Source: Natrinema caseinilyticum
GTDB lineage: Archaea > Halobacteriota > Halobacteria > Halobacteriales > Natrialbaceae
DNA length: 64,000 bases
NCBI RefSeq assembly: GCF_024227435.1
Contig: NZ_CP100446.1
Coordinates: 124,001 to 188,000 of the forward strand
Direction of reading: 5' to 3'
Each line of letters begins with the position of its first letter. The stretch's first letter is position 1. The position numbers and the translations under genes are program-made. The notes beneath the pieces are model-generated. The model did no database searches, was not told the DNA's origin, and worked only from the letters and a program-made list of their open reading frames with translations. Below are positions 1-8,951 of the stretch, in pieces.

Positions 1-78
1 CGCCTCCGGACGGGTCACGCGAACGATCCCGATCGAATCGTGTCGTTCCACCGCTACTGTCTGGTAGTCGGATGACAT
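1..78 (-). CDS. Enoyl-CoA hydratase/isomerase, N-terminal 26 codons (runs off window)
   Basis: Read leftward from an ATG at 78, the first 26 codons stay open to the window edge. They encode a crotonase-type start: an acidic beta-strand (VAVERHDSIGIVRV) followed by TRPEA, the usual first strand and 'RPEARNAL' lead of enoyl-CoA hydratases. The remainder lies outside the window. It points away from the acyl-CoA dehydrogenase at 319 but fits the same beta-oxidation theme. An AT-rich stretch at 112-121 could be its TATA region, somewhat far from the start. The family call rests on only 26 residues. Confidence 0.6.
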   Translation of the reverse strand, partial: MSSDYQTVAVERHDSIGIVRVTRPEA

Positions 79-318
79 TCGTCCGGTCTTCGAGGTATCG
101 TGTGTTAATAGTTCCCCATACGATGGGAGTGACGACTCGGAGCGGTCTCGAACCGAAGACCAGACGGTCTCGAGCGGATGATCGTGCAGTCGTGGCGGCT
201 CCGCTCCGGGGCGTTGACCGCTCCGTCAGTCGCGACGGGTGGTCGCTGGTCCGTTTCGGGAGCGGGAGCTGTGCGGTCGTCGCGACGGGTGTTCGCTTCG
301 GGGGTGAGAGCCGATTCG

Positions 319-1485
319 TCAATACGATCGCGGGAGGTCGAGAACGTTCGTGCTCACGAACGACTTTACCAGTTCGTCGCTGACCGGTGCGACGCGGGCC
401 AGTCTAACGTCGCGGTACAGGCGTTCGACGTGGTATTCGTCAGCAAAGCCCATTCCACCGTGGGTCTGGATCGCCCGATCGCACGCCTTGAAACCGGCGC
501 GGGCCGCCATGAACTTCGCCGCATTGGCCTCCATCGAGCAATCCGCGCCCTCGTCGTACAGTGACGCCGCCTTGTAGATCATCAACTTGGCCGTCTCGAG
601 TTCCATCTTCGATTCGGCCAGTGGGAATTGGACGCCCTGATTCTCGCCGATGGGGCGTTCGAAGGCTTCCCGCTCGTTCGCGTAGTCGACTGCCAGGTCG
701 AGCGCCAGTTCGCCCGCAGCGAGCGGAATCGCAGCCCAGATTATCCGCTCGGTGTTGAGCGTCCCGAGGACGTGATAGAATCCGTCGTCTTCGGTGCCGA
801 GCAAGTTCTCGTCGGGCACGTGGACGTCGTCGAAGACGACCTCACAGGAACCGAGACTGCGCATACTGAGTTTATCGATTTTGTTCGTGGTTATCCCATC
901 CGCATCCGCCGGAACGACGAACAGCGAGATACCGTCGTGGCGAGAGCCCTCATCGATCGGCGACGTCCGGGCCAGCGTGATGATGTAGTCGGAAACGTGT
1001 GCGCCGGTCGTCCAGATCTTCGTTCCGTCGATGCTGTACCCGTCACCGTCTCTCTGCGCAGTCGTCTTGATGCCGGCCGTATCGAGGCCGGCGTCGGGTT
1101 CCGTGAGACCCAGCGAGGCGATCGCTCCGTCGGCGATCGCCGGTAACCAGCGTTCCTTCTGGTCTTCGGTCCCGTGTTCCGTGATCGATATGCCGCCGAA
1201 CACCGGGCCGAGCGTCAACATGTTCGGTCCGCTGACGCCCCCGCCGTTGCGCCCGAGCGCCAGTGCGACCGCAACGACCTCTTCCATGCCGAGGCCCTCA
1301 CCACCGTACTCCTCCGAGACGGTCAGGCCGGCGAACCCGGCCTCGGTGAGATCGTCCCAGATCTCGTGAGGAAACTCACCGGCATCGTCCTTCTCACGCC
1401 AGTATTCGAGATCGTAGTCGGAACAGATATCTTCGACGAGACGTTGCATCATCTGCTGCTCCTGGGAGAGCGCGAAGTCCATCAC
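319..1485 (-). CDS. Acyl-CoA dehydrogenase
   Basis: FAD-dependent alpha,beta-dehydrogenation of an acyl-CoA, the first oxidative step of beta-oxidation. At 388 aa it has the full family length: an N-terminal helical domain (1-120), a middle beta domain with LTEPDAGLD and the WTTGA loop (about 127-163), and a C-terminal helical domain with QTHGGMGF near 342. The usual C-terminal 'YEGT' glutamate is absent, and that stretch reads ARVAPVSDE. A glutamate at residue 246 (NTERI) sits at what I recall as the catalytic-base position of isovaleryl- and long-chain-type enzymes, hinting at a branched or bulky substrate. It starts with tandem ATGs, so 1482 is an alternative start. The E2 gene lies 159 bp upstream on the same strand. 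Confidence 0.93.
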   Translation of the reverse strand: MMDFALSQEQQMMQRLVEDICSDYDLEYWREKDDAGEFPHEIWDDLTEAGFAGLTVSEEYGGEGLGMEEVVAVALALGRNGGGVSGPNMLTLGPVFGGISITEHGTEDQKERWLPAIADGAIASLGLTEPDAGLDTAGIKTTAQRDGDGYSIDGTKIWTTGAHVSDYIITLARTSPIDEGSRHDGISLFVVPADADGITTNKIDKLSMRSLGSCEVVFDDVHVPDENLLGTEDDGFYHVLGTLNTERIIWAAIPLAAGELALDLAVDYANEREAFERPIGENQGVQFPLAESKMELETAKLMIYKAASLYDEGADCSMEANAAKFMAARAGFKACDRAIQTHGGMGFADEYHVERLYRDVRLARVAPVSDELVKSFVSTNVLDLPRSY

Positions 1486-1644
1486 CGGACTATTTAGGTC
1501 TCCCGGCTTAGTGTTTTTGTAGCGTTTTTATCATTTCGAGTGCTCGAGAGCCCGGCCGATTCGAGTGCGAAGGAGTCAAATCATCAATTTCGTGTCGACG
1601 GCCGTCCGCTATCGAGTCAGCGGCTCCCCATCACCGTCACCGGC

Positions 1645-3438
1645 TCAGCGAAAGTCGATCTCCGGGTCTCGAATCCCCGAGATCGTATCTGCGTACGCCG
1701 AGTCGCGACAGGCCGCGTACGTGAGTCGCTTCATCGTCGCGTCGGAAGCGCCGGCGGGCGATTCGACCGTCACCGACGGATCGCCATCGCCGAGTTCGAC
1801 CTCGAACGACGGGATCTGCCAGTCGTGAGCGGCGGCAATCTCGCGAGCTGTCGCCTCGAGATCCCGTGTGACGGCCGCTTCGACGCTGGTTCCCCGCGTC
1901 GTCGACTGCGCATCAGTCCGAAGGTTCGGTTCCGTGACCTCGTGCGAAGCGCCGCTCGTGGCCGACCGGTCTGCCACGGTCAGCGACGGCGCTTCGACGC
2001 CTGCAACCAGGTCGTCGAGGAACCGCGCGGCGTCGGCACCGTCGACCACGCGGTGGTCGAACGAAAGCGAGAGCGTGCAGGTCCGTCCGTCACCATCGTC
2101 TCGAACCCGTCCGACGCCGAGGATGGCCACCTGTGGCGGGTTGATGATCGGGTCGAACGAATCGACGCCGAACATTCCGAGGTTCGAGATCGTGAACGTG
2201 GCGCCTTGCAGGTCGTCCACCGAGTACTCCTCCTCGAGGATGGCAGCGGTGAGGCGACGTCGCTCGCTCGCGATACTGGCCAGCGTCCGCTCGTCGGCCG
2301 ACCGTATGACCGGCGTCACGAGGCCCCCGTCCATGTCCACGGCGACCGCGACGTTCCGCTCGGCGACGACCCTGATCGTCTCGTCCTCGAACCAGGCGTT
2401 GAACGTCGGGTGCGCGTCCAGCGCCCGAACCGTCGCGCCGACCAACACGTCGGTGAAACCGATCGGCGCGTCGGACTCGCTCGCCAGTTCCTCGGCCGTC
2501 CGGAACGCTCGCTCGACGGCTACCGTTCGATCGAGCGTGACGTGGGGTGCCTGCTGGGCAGACCGAGACATTCGATCGGCGATCGTCTCTCGCATTCCGG
2601 TGAGGCGTCGCTCCTCGGCGACGGTGACCCCGACCCGGTCGGCGTCGGTCGGCGTGGTTCCCGTCGTCGAAGTGCGGTCGGTCGCGGGCTCTGCGGAAGC
2701 GGATCGCGAAATCTGTCCACCCGCCGCTCGGACGTCGGATTCGGTGACGCGATCTCCGATGCCGGTCCCCTCGATGTCGTCGATCGAAACGCCGAGTTCA
2801 CGGGCCAGTCGCCTCGTGCTCGGACTGGTGAAGGTGGGGCGAGACGGCGCAGTCCGGTCCGGACTCTCGTTTCCTCTCTCGTCCGCGTCGATTCGCTCCG
2901 CCACGTCGGCGCGGAGAATCGCCCCCTCCGGCCCGGTGCCGTCGACCGTCTCGAGGTCGATATCTTGGTCCGTCGCCAGTTTGCGCGCACCGGGGGCTGC
3001 TCGTACTCCTGCCTCGTCGCTTGCGGCGGACTCCTCGCCCGACGGAGTCTCCTCGCCCGATGCAGCAGAGGGGGCGCTCGAGGCGACCCGCTCGGCTTCG
3101 TCGGCGGAGTCTGCGTCTGGGCCGTCACCGACGCGCTGGCCGCTCGCAGATTCGGGATCGATGCGGCTTCGCGGAGCGGGCGCATCGTCCAGTCGTTCGT
3201 CGGGACCGCACACGATACCCATGACCGTACCGGGGGGTACCTCTTCGCCCGCTTCGACGTCCACCCGTGCGAGCGTCCCGTTCCGTGAGGCCTCGACCTC
3301 TCCGGTGGTTTTCTCGGATTCGACCACTGCGATGATGTCGCCCTCGATAACCTCCTCGCCCTCGTCGGGCCCCCACTCGACGAGGAGGCCGCTCTCCATC
3401 GTATTGCCCATCATCGGCATCCGAACTGCCTGAACCAT
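1645..3438 (-). CDS. 2-oxo acid dehydrogenase E2 component (lipoyl acyltransferase) with C-terminal extension
   Basis: Dihydrolipoamide acyltransferase core of a 2-oxo-acid or acetoin dehydrogenase-type complex. The start at 3438 begins directly with the lipoyl domain (1-78, lipoyl-lysine near residue 43 in ESEKTTGE). An acidic linker follows, then two peripheral-subunit-binding domains (about 147-183 and 203-240) and the catalytic domain (about 270-485) with the active-site DHRVVDG motif at 461-467. Residues after about 485 form a further ~110-aa tail ending in its own alpha/beta-like segment, not usual for E2. No E1 or E3 gene is in the window, so partners must be encoded elsewhere. It is divergent from the synthetase at 3662. 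A longer upstream in-frame start is possible but adds an arginine-rich leader with no E2 features. Confidence 0.9.
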   Translation of the reverse strand: MVQAVRMPMMGNTMESGLLVEWGPDEGEEVIEGDIIAVVESEKTTGEVEASRNGTLARVDVEAGEEVPPGTVMGIVCGPDERLDDAPAPRSRIDPESASGQRVGDGPDADSADEAERVASSAPSAASGEETPSGEESAASDEAGVRAAPGARKLATDQDIDLETVDGTGPEGAILRADVAERIDADERGNESPDRTAPSRPTFTSPSTRRLARELGVSIDDIEGTGIGDRVTESDVRAAGGQISRSASAEPATDRTSTTGTTPTDADRVGVTVAEERRLTGMRETIADRMSRSAQQAPHVTLDRTVAVERAFRTAEELASESDAPIGFTDVLVGATVRALDAHPTFNAWFEDETIRVVAERNVAVAVDMDGGLVTPVIRSADERTLASIASERRRLTAAILEEEYSVDDLQGATFTISNLGMFGVDSFDPIINPPQVAILGVGRVRDDGDGRTCTLSLSFDHRVVDGADAARFLDDLVAGVEAPSLTVADRSATSGASHEVTEPNLRTDAQSTTRGTSVEAAVTRDLEATAREIAAAHDWQIPSFEVELGDGDPSVTVESPAGASDATMKRLTYAACRDSAYADTISGIRDPEIDFR

Positions 3439-3629
3439 TGCTTGTCCCTCTATGCAGAGCGAAAGACCAAAACTGTAGCGTCGACACTCGCACCGGCCTG
3501 CGGTCGGACTGTCGCAGTCCCCCTCGAGGTGGGCCAGTCGCCGGCGTCGAGCGTGGGCGGACGACCCGTGACGCCGAGAGTACCGTTCGTCCGGATCGAG
3601 TTCGTGCGCGAGAGATGATACTGTTGCTA

Positions 3630-3641
3630 CATAAACCATAA
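3630..3641 (+). promoter_or_regulatory. Likely TATA box of the 3662 acyl-CoA synthetase
   Basis: The AT-rich cataaaccata is centred about 27 nt before the GTG at 3662, the spacing expected for a leaderless haloarchaeal transcript. This supports 3662, or the ATG two codons later, as the start. Confidence 0.5.
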
Positions 3642-3661
3642 GACCGGGTCTCACACAGGTT

Positions 3662-5200
3662 GTGAGTATGCGACAGGCGAACTTCGGTTACATCGTTCGA
3701 AAGAAGTCGTACTATCGACCCGAGGATATCGCGATCGTCGAACAGGCGACACAAGCGGAACACACCTACGCGGAACTGGAACGGCGCTCGAACAGTCTCG
3801 CACGGGCGCTTGCGGACCGGGGCATCGGGAAGGGGGATCGAGTCTGCGGACTATTTCGAAATTCCGTCGAGTTTTTCGAGCTGTTTTTCGCCACGTGCAA
3901 ACTGGGTGCCGTCCTCGCCCCGTTCAACTACCGCTTGTCCCCCGGCGAACTCTCGTACCTCAAAGACGACGTCGACCCAGCCCTGTTCGTCTACGAGGGC
4001 GTCTTCGAGGAGACGGCGTCTGCGCTCTCGCCCGACGACGTCACGACCGTCCGTATCGGCGACCCGGCCATCGAGACGGACCTCGAGCCGGAGAACTGGG
4101 AGTCGTTCTACGAGTACGACACCGACGAAGTGAGCGTGGCGGACGGGTTCGAAGACCCCGCGATCGTGCTGTATACGAGCGGTTCGACCGGGCGACCGAA
4201 AGGGGTCCCGATCTCGCACAAGAACCTGTTCTTCTCGTCGGTCAGCTACAACGTCGACACCGAACTGAACAGCGACGACGTGACCGTGACCACGGCCCCG
4301 ATCTTCCACGTCGGCGGCCTCAACATCTTCACGCTCCCGCTCGTACACACGGGCGGCACCTGTATCCTCCAGCAGGAATTCGAGCCCGAAGAGACCTGGG
4401 CGATCATGGCCGAGTACGACGTCACGAAGATGTTCGCTATTCCGACGATGTTGAACGCGATGATCGGCGTCGATGGCTGGCAGTCGTACGATCTCGAGGC
4501 GCTCGAACTGGTCGTGGGCGGGGGCGAACCGGTGCCGACGGAACTCAAAGAGAGCTTCGCGGAGATCGACGTTCCCTGTATCGCGGCCTACGGTCTGACC
4601 GAAACGACCGACGGGTCGCTGTTCCTCCGCCCCGAGGACGCGATGGACAAGCCGCCGAAGTGTAACGGGAAGACGTTCACCCACGTCGACGCGAAGGTCG
4701 TCGACGAGAACGGCGACGAGTGTCCGCCCGGTGAAGCCGGCGAACTCCTCCACCGCGGGCCGTCCGTCTCCGAGGGGTATCTCGAGTTGCCGGAGAAGAC
4801 GGCCGAGACGTGGGACGAGGACGGGTGGTTTCACACGGGAGACATCGCCGAAGTCGACGAGGACGGCTTCTACCACATCCACGGTCGCGTGGACGACATG
4901 ATCATCTCCGGCGGCGAGAACATCTACCCCAGCGAGGTCGAAGAGGCGCTCTACTCCCACGACCGAGTCGACGAGGTCGTCGTGTTCGGGGCCGACGACG
5001 AAGAGTGGGGTGAGATCGTCACGGCCGTCATCGCGACGACCGACGGCGACCCGATCTCCGACGGCGAACTCGCCACGTTCCTCGACGACCGGCTCGCGCG
5101 ATTCAAACACCCGAAAGCGGTCACGTTCGTCGATACGCTTCCCAAGAGTGGGACGGGCAAGATCGAGCGACAGACCGTCGTCGACCGGCACGGGGACTGA
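3662..5200 (+). CDS. AMP-dependent acyl-CoA synthetase/ligase (1)
   Basis: Activates a carboxylic acid to its acyl-CoA through an acyl-adenylate (ANL superfamily, 512 aa). The P-loop-like motif LYTSGSTGRPKG lies near 170, YGLTETT near 303, the hinge region TGDIAEVDEDGFYHIHGR near 396 and the C-terminal catalytic lysine in GTGKIERQ near 500. All core motifs are intact. The GTG start at 3662 fits the TATA spacing, and ATG 3668 is an alternative. It is divergent from the E2 gene and followed by a short-chain dehydrogenase, so it likely feeds the local beta-oxidation set. The substrate cannot be read from sequence. Confidence 0.92.
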   Translation: MSMRQANFGYIVRKKSYYRPEDIAIVEQATQAEHTYAELERRSNSLARALADRGIGKGDRVCGLFRNSVEFFELFFATCKLGAVLAPFNYRLSPGELSYLKDDVDPALFVYEGVFEETASALSPDDVTTVRIGDPAIETDLEPENWESFYEYDTDEVSVADGFEDPAIVLYTSGSTGRPKGVPISHKNLFFSSVSYNVDTELNSDDVTVTTAPIFHVGGLNIFTLPLVHTGGTCILQQEFEPEETWAIMAEYDVTKMFAIPTMLNAMIGVDGWQSYDLEALELVVGGGEPVPTELKESFAEIDVPCIAAYGLTETTDGSLFLRPEDAMDKPPKCNGKTFTHVDAKVVDENGDECPPGEAGELLHRGPSVSEGYLELPEKTAETWDEDGWFHTGDIAEVDEDGFYHIHGRVDDMIISGGENIYPSEVEEALYSHDRVDEVVVFGADDEEWGEIVTAVIATTDGDPISDGELATFLDDRLARFKHPKAVTFVDTLPKSGTGKIERQTVVDRHGD

Positions 5201-5251
5201 TACGCCTCGGGCCATCGGAACGTAACTGATACGCCTCGGGCCATCGGAACG
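5196..5251 (+). repeat. 27-bp direct duplication over the synthetase stop codon
   Basis: The 27-nt string beginning actgatacgcctcggg occurs at 5196-5222 and again at 5225-5251 (period 29). The first copy contains the TGA stop of the preceding gene, so the 3' end has been copied downstream. Confidence 0.9.
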
Positions 5252-5292
5252 GTGGACAGAACTGTTTTCACGCTCCCCGCAGAGATGTGGAT

Positions 5293-6048
5293 ATGCAACT
5301 CGATGGCACGACGTGTCTCGTCACCGGCGGGAGTTCCGGTCTCGGGCGTGCGACCGCACTCGAGGCGGCAGCGGCTGGTGCGTCCGTCGTCAACGCCGAC
5401 ATCAGCCGAGACCCGCGAGACGGCGGCGTCCCGACGGACGAACGGATCGCGGCCGATGGCGGCGAGGCGGTCTACGTCGAGACGGACGTGACGAGCCTCG
5501 AATCGGTTCGCACAGCTATGGACGCCGCCCGAGAGGAGTTCGGGGGTATCGACGCCGTGGTCAACAACGCGGGCCGCGCGGAATCCTACGCCATCGTCGA
5601 CACCGACGAGAGCAACTGGCGGGCCACGTTAGAACTCAACCTCACCGGCGTCTACCACGGGTGTCTCGCCGCGGTCGAACGGATGGTAGCGGACGGCGGC
5701 GGTTCGATCGTCAACATCGGGAGCGTCTTCGGCGTGGTCGGCGCGCCGAATTCGGCCTCCTACAGCGCGACGAAGGGCGGCGTCCTCGCGCTGACCCGAC
5801 AGATCGCACGCGACTACGCCGACGATGGGATCCGCGTCAACGCCGTCTCGCCCGGATTCGTCGATACGCCGCTGTTGCAGGAGGATACCCACGAGGGGAC
5901 TATCGCGTATGCCGAGCGTGAGACCCCGATGGGGCGCGTCGGTGACCCAGCCGAAATCGCCGACGCGGTGGTTTTCCTGATCGGTGACAGTGCCTCGTTC
6001 GTAACCGGACAAAACCTCGTCGTCGACGGCGGGTACTCGATGTCGTAA
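5293..6048 (+). CDS. Short-chain dehydrogenase/reductase (SDR) 1
   Basis: Classical NAD(P)-dependent SDR of about 251 aa, probably a 3-hydroxyacyl-CoA or alcohol dehydrogenase in the local acid-degradation pathway. Visible motifs are the nucleotide-binding TGGSSGLG near residue 10, NNAG near 92, the catalytic Ser in NIGSVFG near 142, YSATK (Tyr and Lys) near 156-160, and the C-terminal VVDGGYS. An in-frame GTG lies two codons upstream (5287). I chose the ATG because it places the Rossmann motif at the usual distance. Confidence 0.92.
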   Translation: MQLDGTTCLVTGGSSGLGRATALEAAAAGASVVNADISRDPRDGGVPTDERIAADGGEAVYVETDVTSLESVRTAMDAAREEFGGIDAVVNNAGRAESYAIVDTDESNWRATLELNLTGVYHGCLAAVERMVADGGGSIVNIGSVFGVVGAPNSASYSATKGGVLALTRQIARDYADDGIRVNAVSPGFVDTPLLQEDTHEGTIAYAERETPMGRVGDPAEIADAVVFLIGDSASFVTGQNLVVDGGYSMS

Positions 6049-6077
6049 CGTGTTAGAGGAGATGCGTTTCCCAATAC

Positions 6078-6088
6078 AATAATTAACA
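6078..6088 (+). promoter_or_regulatory. Likely TATA box of the 6109 synthetase
   Basis: aataattaaca is centred about 26 nt before ATG 6109. This supports that start over the in-frame GTG at 6094 and suggests a leaderless mRNA. Confidence 0.5.
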
Positions 6089-6108
6089 TAGATGTGTTTG
6101 TGGATACC

Positions 6109-7728
6109 ATGGACATCGACCTGAGCGAGTACGACGGGTACGACGAGGCCTACGAGCAATTCGAGTGGGATATCCCGGACACGTTCAACATCGCGGAGGC
6201 GGTCTGTGGTCGGTGGGCGGGCCGGGACGATGGCAAACACCGCGTCGCCTTCTTCTACGAGGCCGAAGACGGAAGCCGTGAGACGTACACCTTCTGGCAG
6301 GTCCAGCGGATCGCAAACAGGGTCTCCAACCTGCTCTCGGACGTCGGCGTCGAGCGAGGGACTCGCGTCGGTGTCGTTCTGCCACAGCGTCCCGAGACGC
6401 TCTTTGCGAACCTCGGCGTCCTTCAACTGGGGGGCATTTCCGTTCCGCTTTCTGTTTTGTACGGTACCGAGGGGCTGCGATACAGGCTGGATCACTCGCA
6501 AACGGAAGTCGCGATCGTCGACGCGGAACGCGCGAACGTCGTCGCGGATCTGCGTGAGGAACTCGACCACCTGGAGACGATTATCACTCTCGACGACCCC
6601 GTCGGGGTAGACGGCCGCTCCTGGGAACAGGGGGTTGCAGCCGCTGCAACGGATTTCCAAACCGTCGAAACCGACGCCGAAGATTCGGCGTACATCATCT
6701 ATACGAGCGGGACGACCGGCAAGCCGAAAGGGGCACACCACGCCCACCGGAAGCTTCTGGGGTACATACCGGGCTGGCAACTGATAAACGAGTTCCCCGG
6801 TGACGGATCGGTCCACTATACTGCGTCCGGCTGGTCGTGGGTCGGCGGGCTATTCGCGGTGGTCTGGGGCGCGTGGTATCACGGCCAGCCGGTCGTCGGG
6901 TACGGCGGACAGTTCGAGCCGGAAACGGTCTACGGGCTGTTGGAACGGTACGGCATCACCAATCCGCTGTTGACCTCGACCATGATCCGAATGATGAAAG
7001 ACGTCGACCACTCACAGTACGACTTAGACGTCGAGGTCGTCCCCAGCGGCGGGGAAAAGGTGACCACGGATATCTTCGAGTTCGTCGAGGACGAGTGGGA
7101 CGCCGTCGTAAACGAGATTTACGGACAGACCGAGTGCAACTTCCTCGTCGGGACCAACCACGAGTTGATGGACGAAAACCGGGACGCCACCGGAAAACCG
7201 TGCCCGGGACACACGGTCGCGATCATCGACGAGCAGACCGGCGACCGAAAGGACCCGGGCGAAATCGGTCACATCGCCGTTAAACGACCCGATCCGTCGA
7301 TGTTGCTCGACTACTGGAACCAGCCTGACCTCACGGCGGATCTGTTCGTCGGCGACTGGATGAAAACCGGCGACGCCGGCTCCGTCGACTCGGACGGCTA
7401 CATCTACTACGAGGGCCGAGCCGACGATGTCATCATCACGAGCGGCTACCGAGTCAGCCCGCTCGAGCTCGAGGAGTGCCTTCGAGAACACGGGAGCGTA
7501 AACGACTCCGTCATCGCGGGCATCGACGACGAGGAGCGAGGAACGATCGTCAAGGCGTTCATCAAGCCAGAAGACGCCGTCGATCCGTCGGACGATCTCG
7601 TGTCGGAACTCCAGAAATTCGTCAAAGACCGCGAAGCCGCCTACAAATATCCCCGCGAGGTGGAGTTCGTCGACGAATTCCCGACGACCGTCTCCGGGAA
7701 GGTCCAACGACACAAATTAGTGGAGTAG
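6109..7728 (+). CDS. AMP-dependent acyl-CoA synthetase (2), ACSM/acetyl-CoA-synthetase-like
   Basis: ANL ligase of 539 aa, closer in layout to medium-chain/2-arylpropionate or acetyl-CoA-type synthetases than to the gene at 3662. Its N-terminal region (NIAEAVCGRWAG, then a diglycine-containing ligand loop) matches the ACSM type. It carries IIYTSGTTGKPKG near 196, YGQTECNF near 340, MKTGDAGSVDSDGYIYYEGR near 420 and the C-terminal VSGKVQRHKL with the catalytic lysine. A TATA box sits about 27 nt before the ATG. It follows SDR 1 with a 60-bp gap and is probably separately promoted. The substrate is unknown. Confidence 0.92.
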   Translation: MDIDLSEYDGYDEAYEQFEWDIPDTFNIAEAVCGRWAGRDDGKHRVAFFYEAEDGSRETYTFWQVQRIANRVSNLLSDVGVERGTRVGVVLPQRPETLFANLGVLQLGGISVPLSVLYGTEGLRYRLDHSQTEVAIVDAERANVVADLREELDHLETIITLDDPVGVDGRSWEQGVAAAATDFQTVETDAEDSAYIIYTSGTTGKPKGAHHAHRKLLGYIPGWQLINEFPGDGSVHYTASGWSWVGGLFAVVWGAWYHGQPVVGYGGQFEPETVYGLLERYGITNPLLTSTMIRMMKDVDHSQYDLDVEVVPSGGEKVTTDIFEFVEDEWDAVVNEIYGQTECNFLVGTNHELMDENRDATGKPCPGHTVAIIDEQTGDRKDPGEIGHIAVKRPDPSMLLDYWNQPDLTADLFVGDWMKTGDAGSVDSDGYIYYEGRADDVIITSGYRVSPLELEECLREHGSVNDSVIAGIDDEERGTIVKAFIKPEDAVDPSDDLVSELQKFVKDREAAYKYPREVEFVDEFPTTVSGKVQRHKLVE

Positions 7729-7777
7729 TCGGTACGTCAGCGGCGAGAGCGACTCGCCATCTGCCTATCTCCCGTCT

Positions 7778-7827
7778 CTGAATCCGTCCTCTCTCTCCCG
7801 TCCTGAATCCGTCCTCTCTCTCCCGTC
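7778..7827 (+). repeat. 25-bp tandem duplication
   Basis: The unit beginning ctgaatccgtcctctc occurs at 7778-7802 and 7803-7827, 50 bp after the synthetase stop. It has no coding function that I can see. Confidence 0.85.
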
Positions 7828-7939
7828 TCGGTGTCCATTCTCTCGGTATCGGGACACTCCGGCGAGGCCCCGTTCTACCGCTGCCGACGGTTCACCGTGT
7901 AACGTAATGTTCTTATCCGAGATTTGGCAATCTGATACT

Positions 7940-8707
7940 ATGGGACTCGACGCATTCTCTCTGAAAGGCCGTGTCGCAGTAGTAACTGGCGGGAGTCGTG
8001 GTATCGGCGAGGAAATCGCAGTGGCGATGGCCGAGGCCGGTGCGGACGTCGCACCGGTCGCCCGGTCTGAAGACGCTCTCGAGGCGACGGCGGACCGTAT
8101 CGAGGAGGCGGGCGGGACTGCCCACCCGCGCCCGCTCGACGTGACCGACGTGGCAGCCGTCGAAGCGATGTTCGACGACGTCGAGGCAACCCTCGGAGAG
8201 GTCGACGTGCTCGTCAACAACGCCGGAGTCAATCCCTACTTCGGAAACACGCGGAACCTGGACGTCGAGACGTGGAACACGATCCTGAACGTAAACGTCA
8301 CCGGAGCGTTCCACTGCGCGCGTGAGTTCGGCCGGCGGGTCGACGAACGCGATGGCACCGGGTCGATCGTGAACGTAGCCAGTGTCGGCGGCGTCGTTGC
8401 ACTTCCCTACCAGACGCCGTATACGGCATCGAAACACGCGATGGTCGGGATGACCAAATCGCTCGCGGTCGAGTGGACGCCACAGATACGCGTGAACGCC
8501 CTCGCGCCGGGCTACGTGAAAACGGAGTTTACCAAGGGCGTTCGCGAAAACGAGGACATCCGCGACGACATCCTCGAGACGATCCCGCAGAACCGCTTCG
8601 CCGACCCGGACGAGATCGCTGCGAGTGCGGTCTACCTCGCGAGCGATGCGGCCGGGTACGTTACGGGGGAAATCCACGTCGCTGACGGTGGGATCGCCGC
8701 CCAGTAG
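7940..8707 (+). CDS. Short-chain dehydrogenase/reductase (SDR) 2
   Basis: SDR of 255 aa with TGGSRGIG near residue 15, NNAG near 92, Ser in NVASVGG near 142, YTASK near 157 and the C-terminal IHVADGG. It is a likely 3-hydroxyacyl-CoA dehydrogenase or alcohol dehydrogenase partner for the hydratases here. Translation from 7907 would add 11 residues without homology. ATG 7940 has the AT-rich gttcttatcc about 27 nt upstream, so it is preferred. SDR 1 at 5293 is clearly paralogous but not a recent duplicate. Confidence 0.92.
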   Translation: MGLDAFSLKGRVAVVTGGSRGIGEEIAVAMAEAGADVAPVARSEDALEATADRIEEAGGTAHPRPLDVTDVAAVEAMFDDVEATLGEVDVLVNNAGVNPYFGNTRNLDVETWNTILNVNVTGAFHCAREFGRRVDERDGTGSIVNVASVGGVVALPYQTPYTASKHAMVGMTKSLAVEWTPQIRVNALAPGYVKTEFTKGVRENEDIRDDILETIPQNRFADPDEIAASAVYLASDAAGYVTGEIHVADGGIAAQ

Positions 8708-8780
8708 CGCCACGTCGTAATTCGACGTTCGATTCTCGAGATAGAACTCGCTGACTCGGACTCGTCACATTGATCGACGT

Positions 8781-8880
8781 GCGCAGCAGGCCGTGCGCCG
8801 TCGAACTACCGGCCAGCAGGCTGGGCACCGTCGAACTACCGGCCAGCAGGCTGGGCACCGTCGAACTACGCACGCAACAG
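8781..8880 (+). repeat. 30-bp imperfect tandem repeat between convergent genes
   Basis: A unit containing cgtcgaactaccggccag recurs with period 30 at about 8801, 8831 and 8861. A further partial copy (gccgtcgaact) lies at about 8887. It occupies the gap between SDR 2 and the convergent MaoC-like gene. Confidence 0.8.
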
Positions 8881-8951
8881 AATGTGCGCCGTCGAACTGA
8901 GCGCTCCTGTAGACCGAGTTCGGTGAGTCCGCCACCTCGAGTGCGCGGCCG

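Noticed and set aside
3439-3654. N-terminal extension of the E2 protein to 3654
   Set aside because: The extra 72 residues are arginine-rich with no lipoyl features. ATG 3438 opens directly on the lipoyl domain.
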